Virus record (IMG/VR): IMGVR_UViG_3300027759_004177
Span: 62,001-126,000 of that record
Source: a virus
Direction: 5' to 3' (one strand)
Length of the DNA: 64,000 nucleotides
The notes under the pieces: model-generated
The model's input: the letters and a program-made list of their open reading frames with translations, nothing else
The model's database searches: none
Told to the model about the DNA's origin: nothing
Position numbers and translations under genes: made by a program
Shown here: in pieces, positions 30,656 through 39,340 of the stretch
Position numbering within the stretch: the first letter of the stretch is position 1
Layout of the letters: every line of letters begins with the position of its first letter

Positions 30656-30671
30656 GGGCAGGTTAGTGCCC
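30656..30671 (-). repeat. hairpin GGGCA/TGCCC abutting a promoter, copy 2
   Basis: Identical 16 bases to 7851-7866, again two bases upstream of the -35 box. Together with the promoter this is a roughly 50-base duplicated module. Confidence 0.75.
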
Positions 30672-30677
30672 GCTAAC

Positions 30678-30950
30678 TTACATGCTCCAGTATGATTCTG
30701 AAGCAGGACTGCAATAATGCGGAGTATCATACCGCTCAGTGAACTCTTTGCCACCCATGAGGTTTTTCTTGGTCACAAAGGTTTCGTGAACTTCTGCAAT
30801 AAAGCCGCGAGCTTTAAATCCTCCAACCACGCTGTTGATATAATCTTGGGTTACTGGATCAAAGTCACGTTTTTCAACCAATCTGCGACCCGCTTTGATA
30901 CGACGATCAGCTTTGTAAATTTCTACTGTGTATGCTGTAAGTTTGCTCAT
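30678..30950 (-). CDS. small phage hypothetical protein
   Basis: Protein of 90 aa begun at MSKLTAYTVEIYK after GGAGCGAAAA. Basic N-terminal half, likely alpha/beta. Promoter at 30982-31010. Function unknown. Confidence 0.65.
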   Translation of the reverse strand: MSKLTAYTVEIYKADRRIKAGRRLVEKRDFDPVTQDYINSVVGGFKARGFIAEVHETFVTKKNLMGGKEFTERYDTPHYCSPASESYWSM

Positions 30951-30981
30951 TTTTCGCTCCTTGTTTATCACTATAACTACT

Positions 30982-31010
30982 ATTATAGATTAAATGGATT
31001 TTTGGGTCTA
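30982..31010 (-). promoter_or_regulatory. sigma70-like promoter for 30678-30950
   Basis: TAGACC, 17 bases, TATAAT on the minus strand. Confidence 0.7.
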
Positions 31011-31029
31011 CCAAAATTTGAGCCGTAAA

Positions 31030-31055
31030 AAAACCCCATTTTTCAGGGGTTTTAG
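31030..31055 (-). terminator. rho-independent terminator of the phasin gene
   Basis: ACCCC/GGGGT hairpin with A- and T-runs, between the phasin stop and the next promoter. Confidence 0.8.
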
Positions 31056-31077
31056 GGTGTTGTATTTCTACAACAGA

Positions 31078-31308
31078 TCACTTGGTGGCTGTAAACTTTT
31101 CAAAAGCCTTGGTAAAATCAACAGATTTTGTGCTTTCTACTACTTGTTTTGCCAACTCTAAATTGGTGTCGTAAACAGTTTTGGTAAAACCGGCATAAGA
31201 ATCCACTAGAGTTTCTAGGTTTGCACGGATTGCCTTGTCTTCAACAAATGTCAAAGGTTGCTTGCTTGCTGTTGCTACTTGGTCTACTACTGATTTGAAA
31301 TTAAACAT
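31078..31308 (-). CDS. short phasin-family protein
   Basis: Protein of 76 aa. Helical amphipathic pattern of the Phasin_2 family: NLETLVDSYAGFTKTVYDTNLELAKQVVEST. Phasins coat polyhydroxyalkanoate granules in Burkholderiales and other storage-forming bacteria. Bacterial members are usually about twice as long, so this is a trimmed form. It may alter carbon-storage granules during infection. AAAAGGAAAATAAA ribosome site, own promoter and terminator. Confidence 0.75.
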   Translation of the reverse strand: MFNFKSVVDQVATASKQPLTFVEDKAIRANLETLVDSYAGFTKTVYDTNLELAKQVVESTKSVDFTKAFEKFTATK

Positions 31309-31387
31309 TTTATTTTCCTTTTAAGCGAAATGTTATGAACAAGACCCAAACCATTCGGCATCTTGTGTACCACTACTTTATTTAGCA

Positions 31388-31416
31388 ATTATATATTGCA
31401 ACGCAACAAAATGCAA
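31388..31416 (-). promoter_or_regulatory. sigma70-like promoter of the phasin gene
   Basis: TTGCAT, 17 bases, TATAAT on the minus strand. Confidence 0.7.
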
Positions 31417-31491
31417 CCTTTTTGGGCAAAAATATTAATATCATAAAACACCTACTAAATAATACTATCCATCAATTAAGGAGATCTAAAA

Positions 31492-31734
31492 ATGGAATTA
31501 GTCATCATTCTAGTAGGAGTAGTAATAGTTGCATATTTTGGTTATCAAGCATTTGCTAAAAAAGCCGATTCCAACAAAGACGGACATGTTAGCCAAGCTG
31601 AAGCAAAGGCTGTGGTTGAAGAAGCCAAAGTTGAAGTTAAAAAGGTTGCAACCAAGGCCAAAGCCGCAGCTAAAACCACAGCAACCCGAGCCAAGACTGC
31701 CGTTAAAAAAGCAACCACAACTGCTAAAAAATAA
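31492..31734 (+). CDS. membrane-anchored protein with EF-hand loop and histone-H1-like tail
   Basis: Protein of 80 aa. N-terminal membrane helix 1-20 (MELVIILVGVVIVAYFGY), then a canonical 12-residue EF-hand loop DSNKDGHVSQAE (D1, N3, D5, G6, V8, E12), then a 45-residue Lys/Ala/Thr tail like bacterial H1-type proteins. The tail would face the cytoplasm and bind DNA or acidic partners, the loop may bind calcium. AAGGAGATCT ribosome site. The stop codon is followed without a gap, in the same frame, by the next gene. Confidence 0.75.
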   Translation: MELVIILVGVVIVAYFGYQAFAKKADSNKDGHVSQAEAKAVVEEAKVEVKKVATKAKAAAKTTATRAKTAVKKATTTAKK

Positions 31735-32847
31735 TTGGTAACAAATCAGGATGTTGGGATTTATTTCCCAGAGCGTTCCAATCCTATTTTTAGGTTTCAT
31801 TTTAAAGAACTAGGCGGCCGCCCTGCCGATGACTGGAGTTATTACAACGATGTAGATCGTTTTGTTAATTCTGATCACAGCCGGCGAGTCGCTTGTTTTC
31901 AAGTACCGTACCCCTACGGTGATCCAAATTTTCCAAAAAACAATCAAATTGATCAAGAGATAGCCGACATCTACGAACACGTAGACATTATAATTCTTCT
32001 CTGCAGTGAGTTACACGCATCCACAGTGGAATTTGTACGGCGTCATGACCTGCCCAAGATGCGTTGGTTCCTTTGTGGAAGATTAACTCCTCCTTTAAAC
32101 AATGGCCGAACATACACATTCTTGGATTGGTTTACGACTACCATACATTTTTATAAAAATGTGCGTCCCACAACTCTATACCAATTGAATCCCTACGCAC
32201 CTAAACCGTTAATGTTTGATGCTTTACTTGGACGTAGGAAACGTCATCGCAGTCGTGCATACGATTTTATACACGAACAGGGACTGGCAGATAAGGGTAT
32301 AGTAACTTATATAAACACTTTTGATATTGATTTTCAAACTGCAACTGATAGTCAATGGTTATGGGAAGAAGAAGGTTTAACTGAACGTGAAAATGTACAA
32401 TGGACAGTAGAGCCTGTCAAGTATTACGGACACACTATGAGCCTAAGTCAAGTCATGCCGCTGAATATCTATAATCAAACAGCCTACAGTCTTGTGTGTG
32501 AAACCAACTGCGATAATGACTGTGTGTTCTTTACAGAAAAAATAGTTAAACCAATCCTGGCACGTAGATTATTTGTTATGGTTGCTAATAGATACAGTCT
32601 GGCCATGTTACGTGACTTGGGATTTCGAACATTCAACAGCATAATTGACGAAAGCTATGACGAAATAGAACACTACCCTATACGTCAGTATGCTGCATTA
32701 GAGCAACTAAAATGGCTGTGTAAACAACCACAAGAACGGATCTTGGCCGAATGCAGAGATATTGTAGATCATAATTACAATGTGATGATGGGTCGCGACT
32801 GGTATCGGGAATTTAGTGGCACATTAGGCCACGTGTTGTTTGATTAA
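31735..32847 (+). CDS. fucosyltransferase-like glycosyltransferase (copy 1)
   Basis: Protein of 370 aa. The C-terminal third has FFTEKIVKPILARRLFVMVAN and LGFRTFNSIIDESYDE, the sugar-nucleotide-binding layout of GT10/exostosin-like enzymes; the same block occurs at 37492-38709 and 57867-58847. It begins at TTG immediately after an in-frame TAA, without a ribosome site, so it depends on re-initiation or stop readthrough from the previous gene. Probably glycosylates a phage or host surface structure. Its end overlaps the convergent tail-fibre gene by 4 bases. Confidence 0.65.
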   Translation: MVTNQDVGIYFPERSNPIFRFHFKELGGRPADDWSYYNDVDRFVNSDHSRRVACFQVPYPYGDPNFPKNNQIDQEIADIYEHVDIIILLCSELHASTVEFVRRHDLPKMRWFLCGRLTPPLNNGRTYTFLDWFTTTIHFYKNVRPTTLYQLNPYAPKPLMFDALLGRRKRHRSRAYDFIHEQGLADKGIVTYINTFDIDFQTATDSQWLWEEEGLTERENVQWTVEPVKYYGHTMSLSQVMPLNIYNQTAYSLVCETNCDNDCVFFTEKIVKPILARRLFVMVANRYSLAMLRDLGFRTFNSIIDESYDEIEHYPIRQYAALEQLKWLCKQPQERILAECRDIVDHNYNVMMGRDWYREFSGTLGHVLFD

Positions 32848-34109
32848 TCAATAAAACCAAAGTTGGCCCAACGGGCACCACCCAAACTTACCCAACCCAA
32901 TGGCCCACCAATTGTGGGACTTGAATTAAACACAACAGCACCGTGTGGTGCATCATAGTTTGGAGGTATACTGGCACTGGACAATGTTGTGGTTCCAATG
33001 GTAATTTTATCTACAACCACTCCGCCCTCGGGCATTAATACCAAATTGTTTTTACCATTGGTGCCGATAACTAATCGTTGGTTACGAGGTGTTTCAAACA
33101 CAGCCACATTGGTTTCACGTTTGCTAAATCCAAATTCAATTTCTTGATCCCATATACTCAAAGCATGTGCTGGCTCAATGGTGTTAATTCCCACACGCTT
33201 GTTGGTGGTATACAGGGTTTGACTTAACAAACTTTCGCCACCAACACGTAGTTCTGCCAAAGTACCCACACGTTGTAGATTACTAAATGTGATATTGTTA
33301 CTTAGGTTTCCGCCACTGACAACTTCAGTACCGTTTAAAGTAATTTTGTTAAGGTCCAGGCCGTTTTCACGAATCTGTTTAAATACCAAGTCTGAAAATC
33401 CGCTGAACACATCGTGGTTTAATCCGCCTTTGACTTCTAGAGCTACCGAATCTACTAGACTAACAAACATGGCAGAATCCCGTGGTACTGTGCCAGTTAC
33501 AACTAAATCGCCTTCGATTGTGGCTGAACCTTTGACTGTGAGGTCTCTAGTTAATAAATTATTTTCTACCACTGTGGTTTCGTCAAAGATGCTCAGTTGA
33601 CAAGCTGTGGCCTTGTCATCGATGCCGGTACTACCAAAATTTTTAACTATACCGCCTGTGATATTTTCGCCGGATAATCGTAAGGTGCTGACATCAACTG
33701 CAACACCTGGTACACTGGCTTCAGGAAAAGAAAACCTGTTGGATTGTATAGCAGATATCAGTGCAGATTGGCAAAGCTCTTGAAAGTTAATGGCATTGAC
33801 TTGCTGTTGAATTGTGTCGTTGGCTATTTGTATAGATTTACTTTGAACTTGGGTAGCTAAATCTGTAACCAAATCATTGACTCTATTGGTCAACTCTGAT
33901 TCAATTGTTTTAGAATCAATTGGTAACTTTGCTAACCGCTCATCAATTTTTTGTCCGAGTCGTTCGCCAAGCATGGTGCCGGTGTCAATAGCCGCAAGCA
34001 CTTCAGAAATTTTAGCCTCAACAGCCGCCGCAGCTTGTTGTTGGACTTTTGTTGTTATTTCTGCTACTAGGTTTTGTACTATTTGATTTACGTGTTGGTC
34101 AATATCCAT
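32844..34109 (-). CDS. tail-fibre-like protein
   Basis: Protein of 421 aa. N-terminal 110 residues form a coiled coil (VQQQAAAAVEAKISEVLAAI and similar), the middle has repeated short beta units such as LTVKGSATIEGDLVVTGT, and the end is Gly-rich (GWVSLGGARWANFGF). This is the layout of trimeric phage fibres or fibritin-like proteins. Expected on the virion surface. Confidence 0.75.
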   Translation of the reverse strand: MDIDQHVNQIVQNLVAEITTKVQQQAAAAVEAKISEVLAAIDTGTMLGERLGQKIDERLAKLPIDSKTIESELTNRVNDLVTDLATQVQSKSIQIANDTIQQQVNAINFQELCQSALISAIQSNRFSFPEASVPGVAVDVSTLRLSGENITGGIVKNFGSTGIDDKATACQLSIFDETTVVENNLLTRDLTVKGSATIEGDLVVTGTVPRDSAMFVSLVDSVALEVKGGLNHDVFSGFSDLVFKQIRENGLDLNKITLNGTEVVSGGNLSNNITFSNLQRVGTLAELRVGGESLLSQTLYTTNKRVGINTIEPAHALSIWDQEIEFGFSKRETNVAVFETPRNQRLVIGTNGKNNLVLMPEGGVVVDKITIGTTTLSSASIPPNYDAPHGAVVFNSSPTIGGPLGWVSLGGARWANFGFID

Positions 34110-34111
34110 TT

Positions 34112-34840
34112 TTACTCGAATTGTATGCTAACTACATGCTCGTAGTTCTTTTTGATTAGACTCTTGTACATCAGGTTTTTATGCACGAGGAAATTCACGG
34201 CTCCAGCGTCCATACTAAACTTTGCTAACTGTTTAAAAAACATAGTACGACGATCAAACGTGCCGTATGTCTTTAAACTGCTTCCTTCAATTTCGTAAAT
34301 CATGGTATCCCATAGTGTACGATCTTTTAAATCCCAGTCGTGATTTTCTAAAAAAATTCTAGTGTCTTTGCCATTTCTAACTGACACTGGCTGACTAAAT
34401 TCACGATCTTTGTAATCCTGATTTTTATAATCACGTATAGTACTTACCACAAATGCTGTGGCCAAATTACAAATTTTAGCTATTTTGTCTTGCTGTGCTT
34501 GATCGCTATCAGCAAAGGTAAAATACTCGTCCATTGCTACCACACATTGAAATTGCTTTTGATGCTTTGGTAAATCCACAGGATTGATATAGGTAAACTT
34601 TACATTCTTGGATTTAACAAATGCCTGTGCAGAGTCGCTGATTTCTGTCACTGCAATAGTCTTGGCTTGACAACTTAGTATTGCTGGATTGAATCCAACA
34701 AATAAAATCGTGGTTGGCTCAAGATTTTCGGTGCGATAAACACCGTCAAGGATTTCCTGCTTGCGAGCAACCACATCGTCAAAGCGGGGATTAAAAGTCA
34801 AAGCGGATAGGACCGCATCTGTATAGTCTGCAAAAGTCAT
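34112..34840 (-). CDS. putative methyltransferase-like phage protein
   Basis: Protein of 242 aa. PTTILFVGFNPAI near residue 44 resembles the first strand and glycine loop of a Rossmann SAM-binding fold, with a following acidic CVVAMDEYFTF. The family occurs in cyanophage-type genomes; catalytic function unproven. Two bases from the tail-fibre gene, late promoter word at 34846-34853. Confidence 0.5.
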   Translation of the reverse strand: MTFADYTDAVLSALTFNPRFDDVVARKQEILDGVYRTENLEPTTILFVGFNPAILSCQAKTIAVTEISDSAQAFVKSKNVKFTYINPVDLPKHQKQFQCVVAMDEYFTFADSDQAQQDKIAKICNLATAFVVSTIRDYKNQDYKDREFSQPVSVRNGKDTRIFLENHDWDLKDRTLWDTMIYEIEGSSLKTYGTFDRRTMFFKQLAKFSMDAGAVNFLVHKNLMYKSLIKKNYEHVVSIQFE

Positions 34841-34844
34841 ACTA

Positions 34845-35765
34845 CTATTTATTGCTGGAACGCAATAAATCTAGTGTCACACAATGAAATCCACCACCCA
34901 AAGTGCGACTATGACGCAATTCTAAGGGTATAACTGTGAATCGATAACTTTCTAGGGTCTTTATCAGTTCAACTTGATGTCGATCTACTATGACTGTCGT
35001 GGGATCAATGACTAGCATATTCATCGCGATCCATTTGCTGGCATAAGGATACTCATAGAATCCTTGTGCTACTACATCGTGTACCCAAATTTTTTCCCAA
35101 CTTTGCAAACATTTGGGAACTGTTGCGTCTGACACACGACTGGCATTTAACATAACAAGTCCTTCACGTAAGGGAACAATAGTACTGTCAATGTGTACGC
35201 CCGAGTAAAAGTTAACAAGTTCTATAGTGACATCTGGAAATTGATCACACAACCATTCGTATGCTTTCTTATTTCCGCTGTCACTTTCAAGATATAGCCA
35301 AGTATCATTTAGTCTACAAACATTGGCAGCATCAAACACCATGCCCGCATCTCTGGGCATTACTCTGATGTCGTGTGATTTATGTGTTACTTCGTCTAAT
35401 GTAATGATTTCTTGATCTCTGCACGGATACATCATTGCAGGATCTACAATGGTATTACCGTAGATTAACAATCTATCTCTAGGACAATAGTTGTACATAC
35501 CGCCAGTGACCGGATAGTTACGTGGAGCAGGGCGTATTACATGTATGCCAAGATTGTATAAGGTGCAGGCCAATTCGTTTAAATCTTCATTGGCCTCATT
35601 GACAATATGATCTGGCACTGGCCCGCTGGGAACTGGTGTTTCTTTCCAGGTTGTTTTTTCCGACTCGCGAGCAAATACAGGATCCGTACTGGGCCAGTTT
35701 GCGTATTTTGCACTACCTACTACCACTGAACGTAATGGATCCCATTCATTGTAGCTGGATATCAT
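34845..35765 (-). CDS. glycine amidinotransferase-like enzyme
   Basis: Protein of 306 aa of the pentein fold. Catalytic Cys about 295 in GGGFHCVTLDL, His in SGVHIDSTIVPL, acidic residue in GMVFDAANVCR. Starts YNEWDPLRSVVVGSA, typical of arginine:glycine amidinotransferases. It would move an amidino group from arginine to an amine (glycine, lysine or a sugar/peptide amine). Related genes are known in cyanophages. Confidence 0.85.
   Translation of the reverse strand: MISSYNEWDPLRSVVVGSAKYANWPSTDPVFARESEKTTWKETPVPSGPVPDHIVNEANEDLNELACTLYNLGIHVIRPAPRNYPVTGGMYNYCPRDRLLIYGNTIVDPAMMYPCRDQEIITLDEVTHKSHDIRVMPRDAGMVFDAANVCRLNDTWLYLESDSGNKKAYEWLCDQFPDVTIELVNFYSGVHIDSTIVPLREGLVMLNASRVSDATVPKCLQSWEKIWVHDVVAQGFYEYPYASKWIAMNMLVIDPTTVIVDRHQVELIKTLESYRFTVIPLELRHSRTLGGGFHCVTLDLLRSSNK
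34846..34853 (-). promoter_or_regulatory. late promoter word AATAAATA
   Basis: Seven of eight bases of TATAAATA, 5 bases upstream of the 34112-34840 start. Confidence 0.5.
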
Positions 35766-36268
35766 TTATGCCCTGTTATTTGTAAAGTGTATCTTGGTGT
35801 TGGACCAATATTAGCAGCCATGTGTGGTACGTCGTAACACCATTCGGCCACAAAACCTGCTCGCCAGCCAGTGATTGGACTACCGGGTCCTTCAAAATAA
35901 TGTCCACTGGCCCAGTCTTCCATAAACACAATAGCTCTATGAATAGTATGTTCCTTGCCTTCTAAGTTAAAAACACTTACATATTTTTTATAATGATCTT
36001 GGTGTGTGGGCATTACTGTGCCACAATCCATGCGATAGTAGGCTGTACCAATATTTTTCCAGCCCATGCTTTCATACAGTTCAATAAACTTGTGATTCCA
36101 CGAAGGTTGGGGTTGACGCATATCGCATAGATGTCCAGCGATCCTGGACTCATATCCCATTGCCTGCCACCGAGTCACGCTGTCTGCATCGTTATACGGT
36201 TCATCAATATAATTCAGATGCTTGTATTCATCGTCCCAAAACTTGTCTATGTGATATGTTATTATCAT
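35762..36268 (-). CDS. 2OG/Fe(II) oxygenase-like protein
   Basis: Protein of 168 aa begun at MIITYHIDKF (ATGA overlap with the upstream dehydrogenase gene). H-x-D in VMPTHQDHYKK, HRAIVFMEDWASGHYFEG, distal His VPHMAAN and Arg PRYTLQITG. Related to 8184-8891. It lies with amidinotransferase and dehydrogenase genes, so may act on a small molecule. Confidence 0.65.
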   Translation of the reverse strand: MIITYHIDKFWDDEYKHLNYIDEPYNDADSVTRWQAMGYESRIAGHLCDMRQPQPSWNHKFIELYESMGWKNIGTAYYRMDCGTVMPTHQDHYKKYVSVFNLEGKEHTIHRAIVFMEDWASGHYFEGPGSPITGWRAGFVAEWCYDVPHMAANIGPTPRYTLQITGHK

Positions 36269-37488
36269 TGTGGTCGTGTGTTTCCGTAATGTATAACACA
36301 AATTTCTTTGCTGTCTGTGGTATACTTGCGCCACGGATCAATGACAATGCTACCACTGAGTATTTCACAATACAGTGGTTGCTTGTCAGTAACACCAGCA
36401 TAACCGTAGGTTACTTGTTGGTTGTGTGCCAACAATACGCAACCTACAACACTGGCTGGTACTGTGTCTGGATCTGTTAAGGGATCAATATAATAAGGAT
36501 CAATACCCATTTGTTTTAAATAGCTACCCACTAGCAAACTATAACTGCCTTCTAGGTAAGCCACACCAGGTTTGTATGCTTTGCCGTGTATGTAAACAGG
36601 AAGTCCTGTACGGTTGTCATAAATGTAACGTGCCATGTTCTTGGCCTGGACCTCACGTGCTTTCATGATGGTATCAAAGATATCGTATCCAAGATCCAAG
36701 TTTTCTGCAAGATAACGCAAGGCTATGTTATCTCTAGGATGACATGGCCCTGCATCTCCCATTCCTGCCGTCATGTACTTGGGTCCCATGATCCGCATGG
36801 TTGAATTGGCCAGGGCATCAGTGACCACGTCCACATTGATGTTGCCTTGCTTGACAGCTACGTCTTGGATCATGTTTACCAGGCCAATCTTTGCTGAGAT
36901 GAATGTGTTGTAAAATACCTTGATACATTCAGCCTCGTCCCACGTGCCCACTACGTAACGTGGATTGTTCTCCATTAATGTATTATAGAAGTCAGTCAAT
37001 AAGCGAGCATCGCCTGTCTCGCTACCGTCTTCAGTACCAATGATAACCATCTCTGGGTTAACCATGTCCCATTCAACTGATCCCATTGCGATCAAGTATG
37101 GGTTATAAATGAAACGTGCCTTGGTAATGTGTGTCTTCAGTTCTCTACGTGTAGTGCCGGGAAGAACTGTGGAGATAAGAACTACTAACTGCTCGGGTGT
37201 TGCAAATTCATTGACTTGCCGTAATACATCATTGACAATGGTATAGTCAAAGTCTTTGTTCTTCAAATGAGTGATAGGTTGATCGCCACCGTAGATAGGA
37301 TCATGCGGAGTTTGCACAGCAATAAACACCAGTTCCTTGCCTTCTACCGCTTGTTGCAAAGTGGATGCAATAATTATTTTATCACTTTTCACTGGATAAA
37401 TATCATAACCAGTTACATTATGTTGGCTTGCCATGGTTTCAGCACAAGCCATTCCTAATTTTCCACAACCTATAAAGCCTACGTTCAT
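36265..37488 (-). CDS. UDP-glucose/GDP-mannose 6-dehydrogenase family protein
   Basis: Protein of 407 aa. Rossmann start MNVGFIGCGKLGMACA (G-x-G-x-x-G), Thr/Pro loop IAVQTPHDP, catalytic Cys in GPCHPRDNIALRY, second domain with HGKAYKPGVAYLEGS. Oxidises a nucleotide sugar to the uronic acid with two NAD+. Precursor supply for glycosylation is the likely role, next to sugar-transferase genes. Start codon is only 3 bases from the divergent gene 37492. Confidence 0.88.
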   Translation of the reverse strand: MNVGFIGCGKLGMACAETMASQHNVTGYDIYPVKSDKIIIASTLQQAVEGKELVFIAVQTPHDPIYGGDQPITHLKNKDFDYTIVNDVLRQVNEFATPEQLVVLISTVLPGTTRRELKTHITKARFIYNPYLIAMGSVEWDMVNPEMVIIGTEDGSETGDARLLTDFYNTLMENNPRYVVGTWDEAECIKVFYNTFISAKIGLVNMIQDVAVKQGNINVDVVTDALANSTMRIMGPKYMTAGMGDAGPCHPRDNIALRYLAENLDLGYDIFDTIMKAREVQAKNMARYIYDNRTGLPVYIHGKAYKPGVAYLEGSYSLLVGSYLKQMGIDPYYIDPLTDPDTVPASVVGCVLLAHNQQVTYGYAGVTDKQPLYCEILSGSIVIDPWRKYTTDSKEICVIHYGNTRPQ

Positions 37489-37491
37489 TTA

Positions 37492-38709
37492 ATGTTTTCC
37501 TTAGACAGATTTTACAATATTCTTCATGATAACTTAATATCAAAATTTACCAACGGTAAAAGTGTTTACTTCTACCCCTTTGGCACGTATCAGCAACAAA
37601 ATTTCCTAAATACTAAAATTGATTCAGTTGACCCGGGATTCGGTACCTACAGTCAACAATGGCATATTCAAAACTCCTGGATACATTGTTACTTTTTTGA
37701 TCAAGAGCCTTACTACGATTATACACTACCAATTATACGAAAATCTCAATTGCAACCAGGACATTTTACAGGACCATCACGCATCAATCTTTTGGCTAAC
37801 AGCGAACATTCAAAATTAAAAAATAATTTTGTTAAATCCAATGGATACTACGACTGGTATTATTTTTATCACGGCTTTGCTGCATTGGATTGGTACAGAG
37901 ATTTTCAGTATATTGAACCTGGATCATTTAATCGATTTGATAAAGTATTTATATGTTACAATCATTTGACGTCAAAATATCGTTCCTATCGATTACATCT
38001 TGTTAGTAGTTTGTTAGAACAAGATTTGGTCAAATCGGGGTCAGTCAGTCTATTCCATGAGGGTTGGAAAAAGACAATTGAAGATCCCAACAATCCGTTA
38101 GACAATCGTGCTCGAGTAAAGATATATAAACAATTACGGAATATTAGCGATCCATTGATCATTGACACAGCGACGCCCGATGGTACGTTAAGTGCCAGTG
38201 TCAATTTTGATAGTCTAACCAGCGCCTTGTTTCATGTAGTTACAGAAACTGTATATTTTCAAGACAAGTTACACTTGACAGAAAAAGTGTTTAAGCCCAT
38301 TGTGGCTCAACGACCTTTCTTTTTGGTTAGTACTCCTGGCAGTCTTGCCTACTTAAAACGCTACGGGTTTCGTACATTTGATCGTTGGATAGATGAAAGT
38401 TACGACCAAGAGCAGGATCATTATGTACGCATAGAAAAAATCACATTTGAGCTTGCCAAACTGTGTGCTATGTCTCCGGCAGTACTTAGACAAATGTACT
38501 TGGAAATGCAAGAGGTACTAGAATATAACTTCACGCATTTTTATACCGGATTTAAGGATCTTATTGTTGACGAATTAGTGGATAACTTTGAACACGTACT
38601 ATGTCAAATCAACAACGGAAGACAACCTGGTAATCACAGTCGTTATCATCAACGGTTTGAATTGACCCCAGAGTATCTACTAGAAGTAAAAACCCGCCTC
38701 AAACAATAA
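37492..38709 (+). CDS. fucosyltransferase-like glycosyltransferase (copy 2)
   Basis: Protein of 405 aa. HLTEKVFKPIVAQRPFFLVSTPGSLAYLKRYGFRTFDRWIDESYD near residues 260-310 is the family block also present in copies 1 and 3. N-terminal half diverged. Divergent from the dehydrogenase with a 3-base gap, so its promoter lies inside that gene. Substrate unknown. Confidence 0.65.
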   Translation: MFSLDRFYNILHDNLISKFTNGKSVYFYPFGTYQQQNFLNTKIDSVDPGFGTYSQQWHIQNSWIHCYFFDQEPYYDYTLPIIRKSQLQPGHFTGPSRINLLANSEHSKLKNNFVKSNGYYDWYYFYHGFAALDWYRDFQYIEPGSFNRFDKVFICYNHLTSKYRSYRLHLVSSLLEQDLVKSGSVSLFHEGWKKTIEDPNNPLDNRARVKIYKQLRNISDPLIIDTATPDGTLSASVNFDSLTSALFHVVTETVYFQDKLHLTEKVFKPIVAQRPFFLVSTPGSLAYLKRYGFRTFDRWIDESYDQEQDHYVRIEKITFELAKLCAMSPAVLRQMYLEMQEVLEYNFTHFYTGFKDLIVDELVDNFEHVLCQINNGRQPGNHSRYHQRFELTPEYLLEVKTRLKQ

Positions 38710-38712
38710 ATA
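38705..38712 (+). promoter_or_regulatory. late promoter word AATAAATA with leader hairpin
   Basis: Seven of eight bases of TATAAATA. Followed at once by ACAGCT-AA-AGCTGT inside an imperfect CTTGTACA/TGTATCAAG helix. Confidence 0.55.
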
Positions 38713-38759
38713 CTTGTACATTAAGAACAGCTAAAGCTGTCGTGTATCAAGGAGCTAGT

Positions 38760-39041
38760 ATGAATGAAGCATTTAAGATCATCGGAGATCTAGGTTTTCC
38801 GATTGCTGCCGCACTCGCTGGTGGTTACTTTGTATATCTCACAATCAAACTGTTATTAGCTGGAGTATTGTCCGCTATCAAAGGCATGGCCGGCATTATC
38901 ACAGCCTTAGACAATCGTGTAAAAACTATGAATCACGATGTTATCCGCATTGATACCATTGTTAGTAATGCACTAGGTCTCAAACCTGATACTGATCGTA
39001 TTGCCCGTGCAGACGGCAAGAACGATGCAAGGAGAGACTAA
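38760..39041 (+). CDS. small membrane protein, holin-like candidate A
   Basis: Protein of 93 aa begun at MNEAFKII after AAGGAGCTAGT. One membrane helix (GFPIAAALAGGYFVYLTIKLLLAGVL, residues 12-36), then a helical, charged cytoplasmic part with TALDNRVKTMNHDVIRID. Same plan as 39341-39661 (GFPI, GGY, ALxxRI-MxxDxIR), so the two are diverged copies. Size and topology suit a holin/antiholin pair; not proven. Confidence 0.55.
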   Translation: MNEAFKIIGDLGFPIAAALAGGYFVYLTIKLLLAGVLSAIKGMAGIITALDNRVKTMNHDVIRIDTIVSNALGLKPDTDRIARADGKNDARRD

Positions 39042-39235
39042 TGAGATACTACGACTACGAATGGGACCTGGAGCCCAATAGAATCCTGTTAGACGCTGAA
39101 CTCAATGTAGATGCATTAGGCTGGCGCGGCGGCGACTATTTTAAAGTTATTAATCATAATGGTCGTGTTATGTTGGTCAAAGTTGACCCGCTGGAAAAAT
39201 TTCTAAGAGACGGAGTTGGCGATGAAAAAATATGA
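39041..39235 (+). CDS. small AbrB-like phage protein
   Basis: Protein of 64 aa, LGWRGGDYFKVINHNGRVMLVKV, same pattern as 3082-3255. TAATG overlap with the gene before. Function unknown. Confidence 0.6.
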   Translation: MRYYDYEWDLEPNRILLDAELNVDALGWRGGDYFKVINHNGRVMLVKVDPLEKFLRDGVGDEKI

Positions 39236-39338
39236 TCCTTATGCATTACCACTTAAACAGATTTGGACCGATGGTGATCTAGCCAAGTTTGCACTTATCG
39301 CATTTATAGCAGGTGTAATTACAGGGATATTATTTTAA
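39222..39338 (+). CDS. 38-aa single-helix membrane miniprotein
   Basis: MKKYDPYALPLKQIWTDGD then a helix KFALIAFIAGVITGILF at the C-terminus. GGAG ribosome site. Between the two holin-like genes. Function unknown. Confidence 0.55.
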   Translation: MKKYDPYALPLKQIWTDGDLAKFALIAFIAGVITGILF

Positions 39339-39340
39339 TC

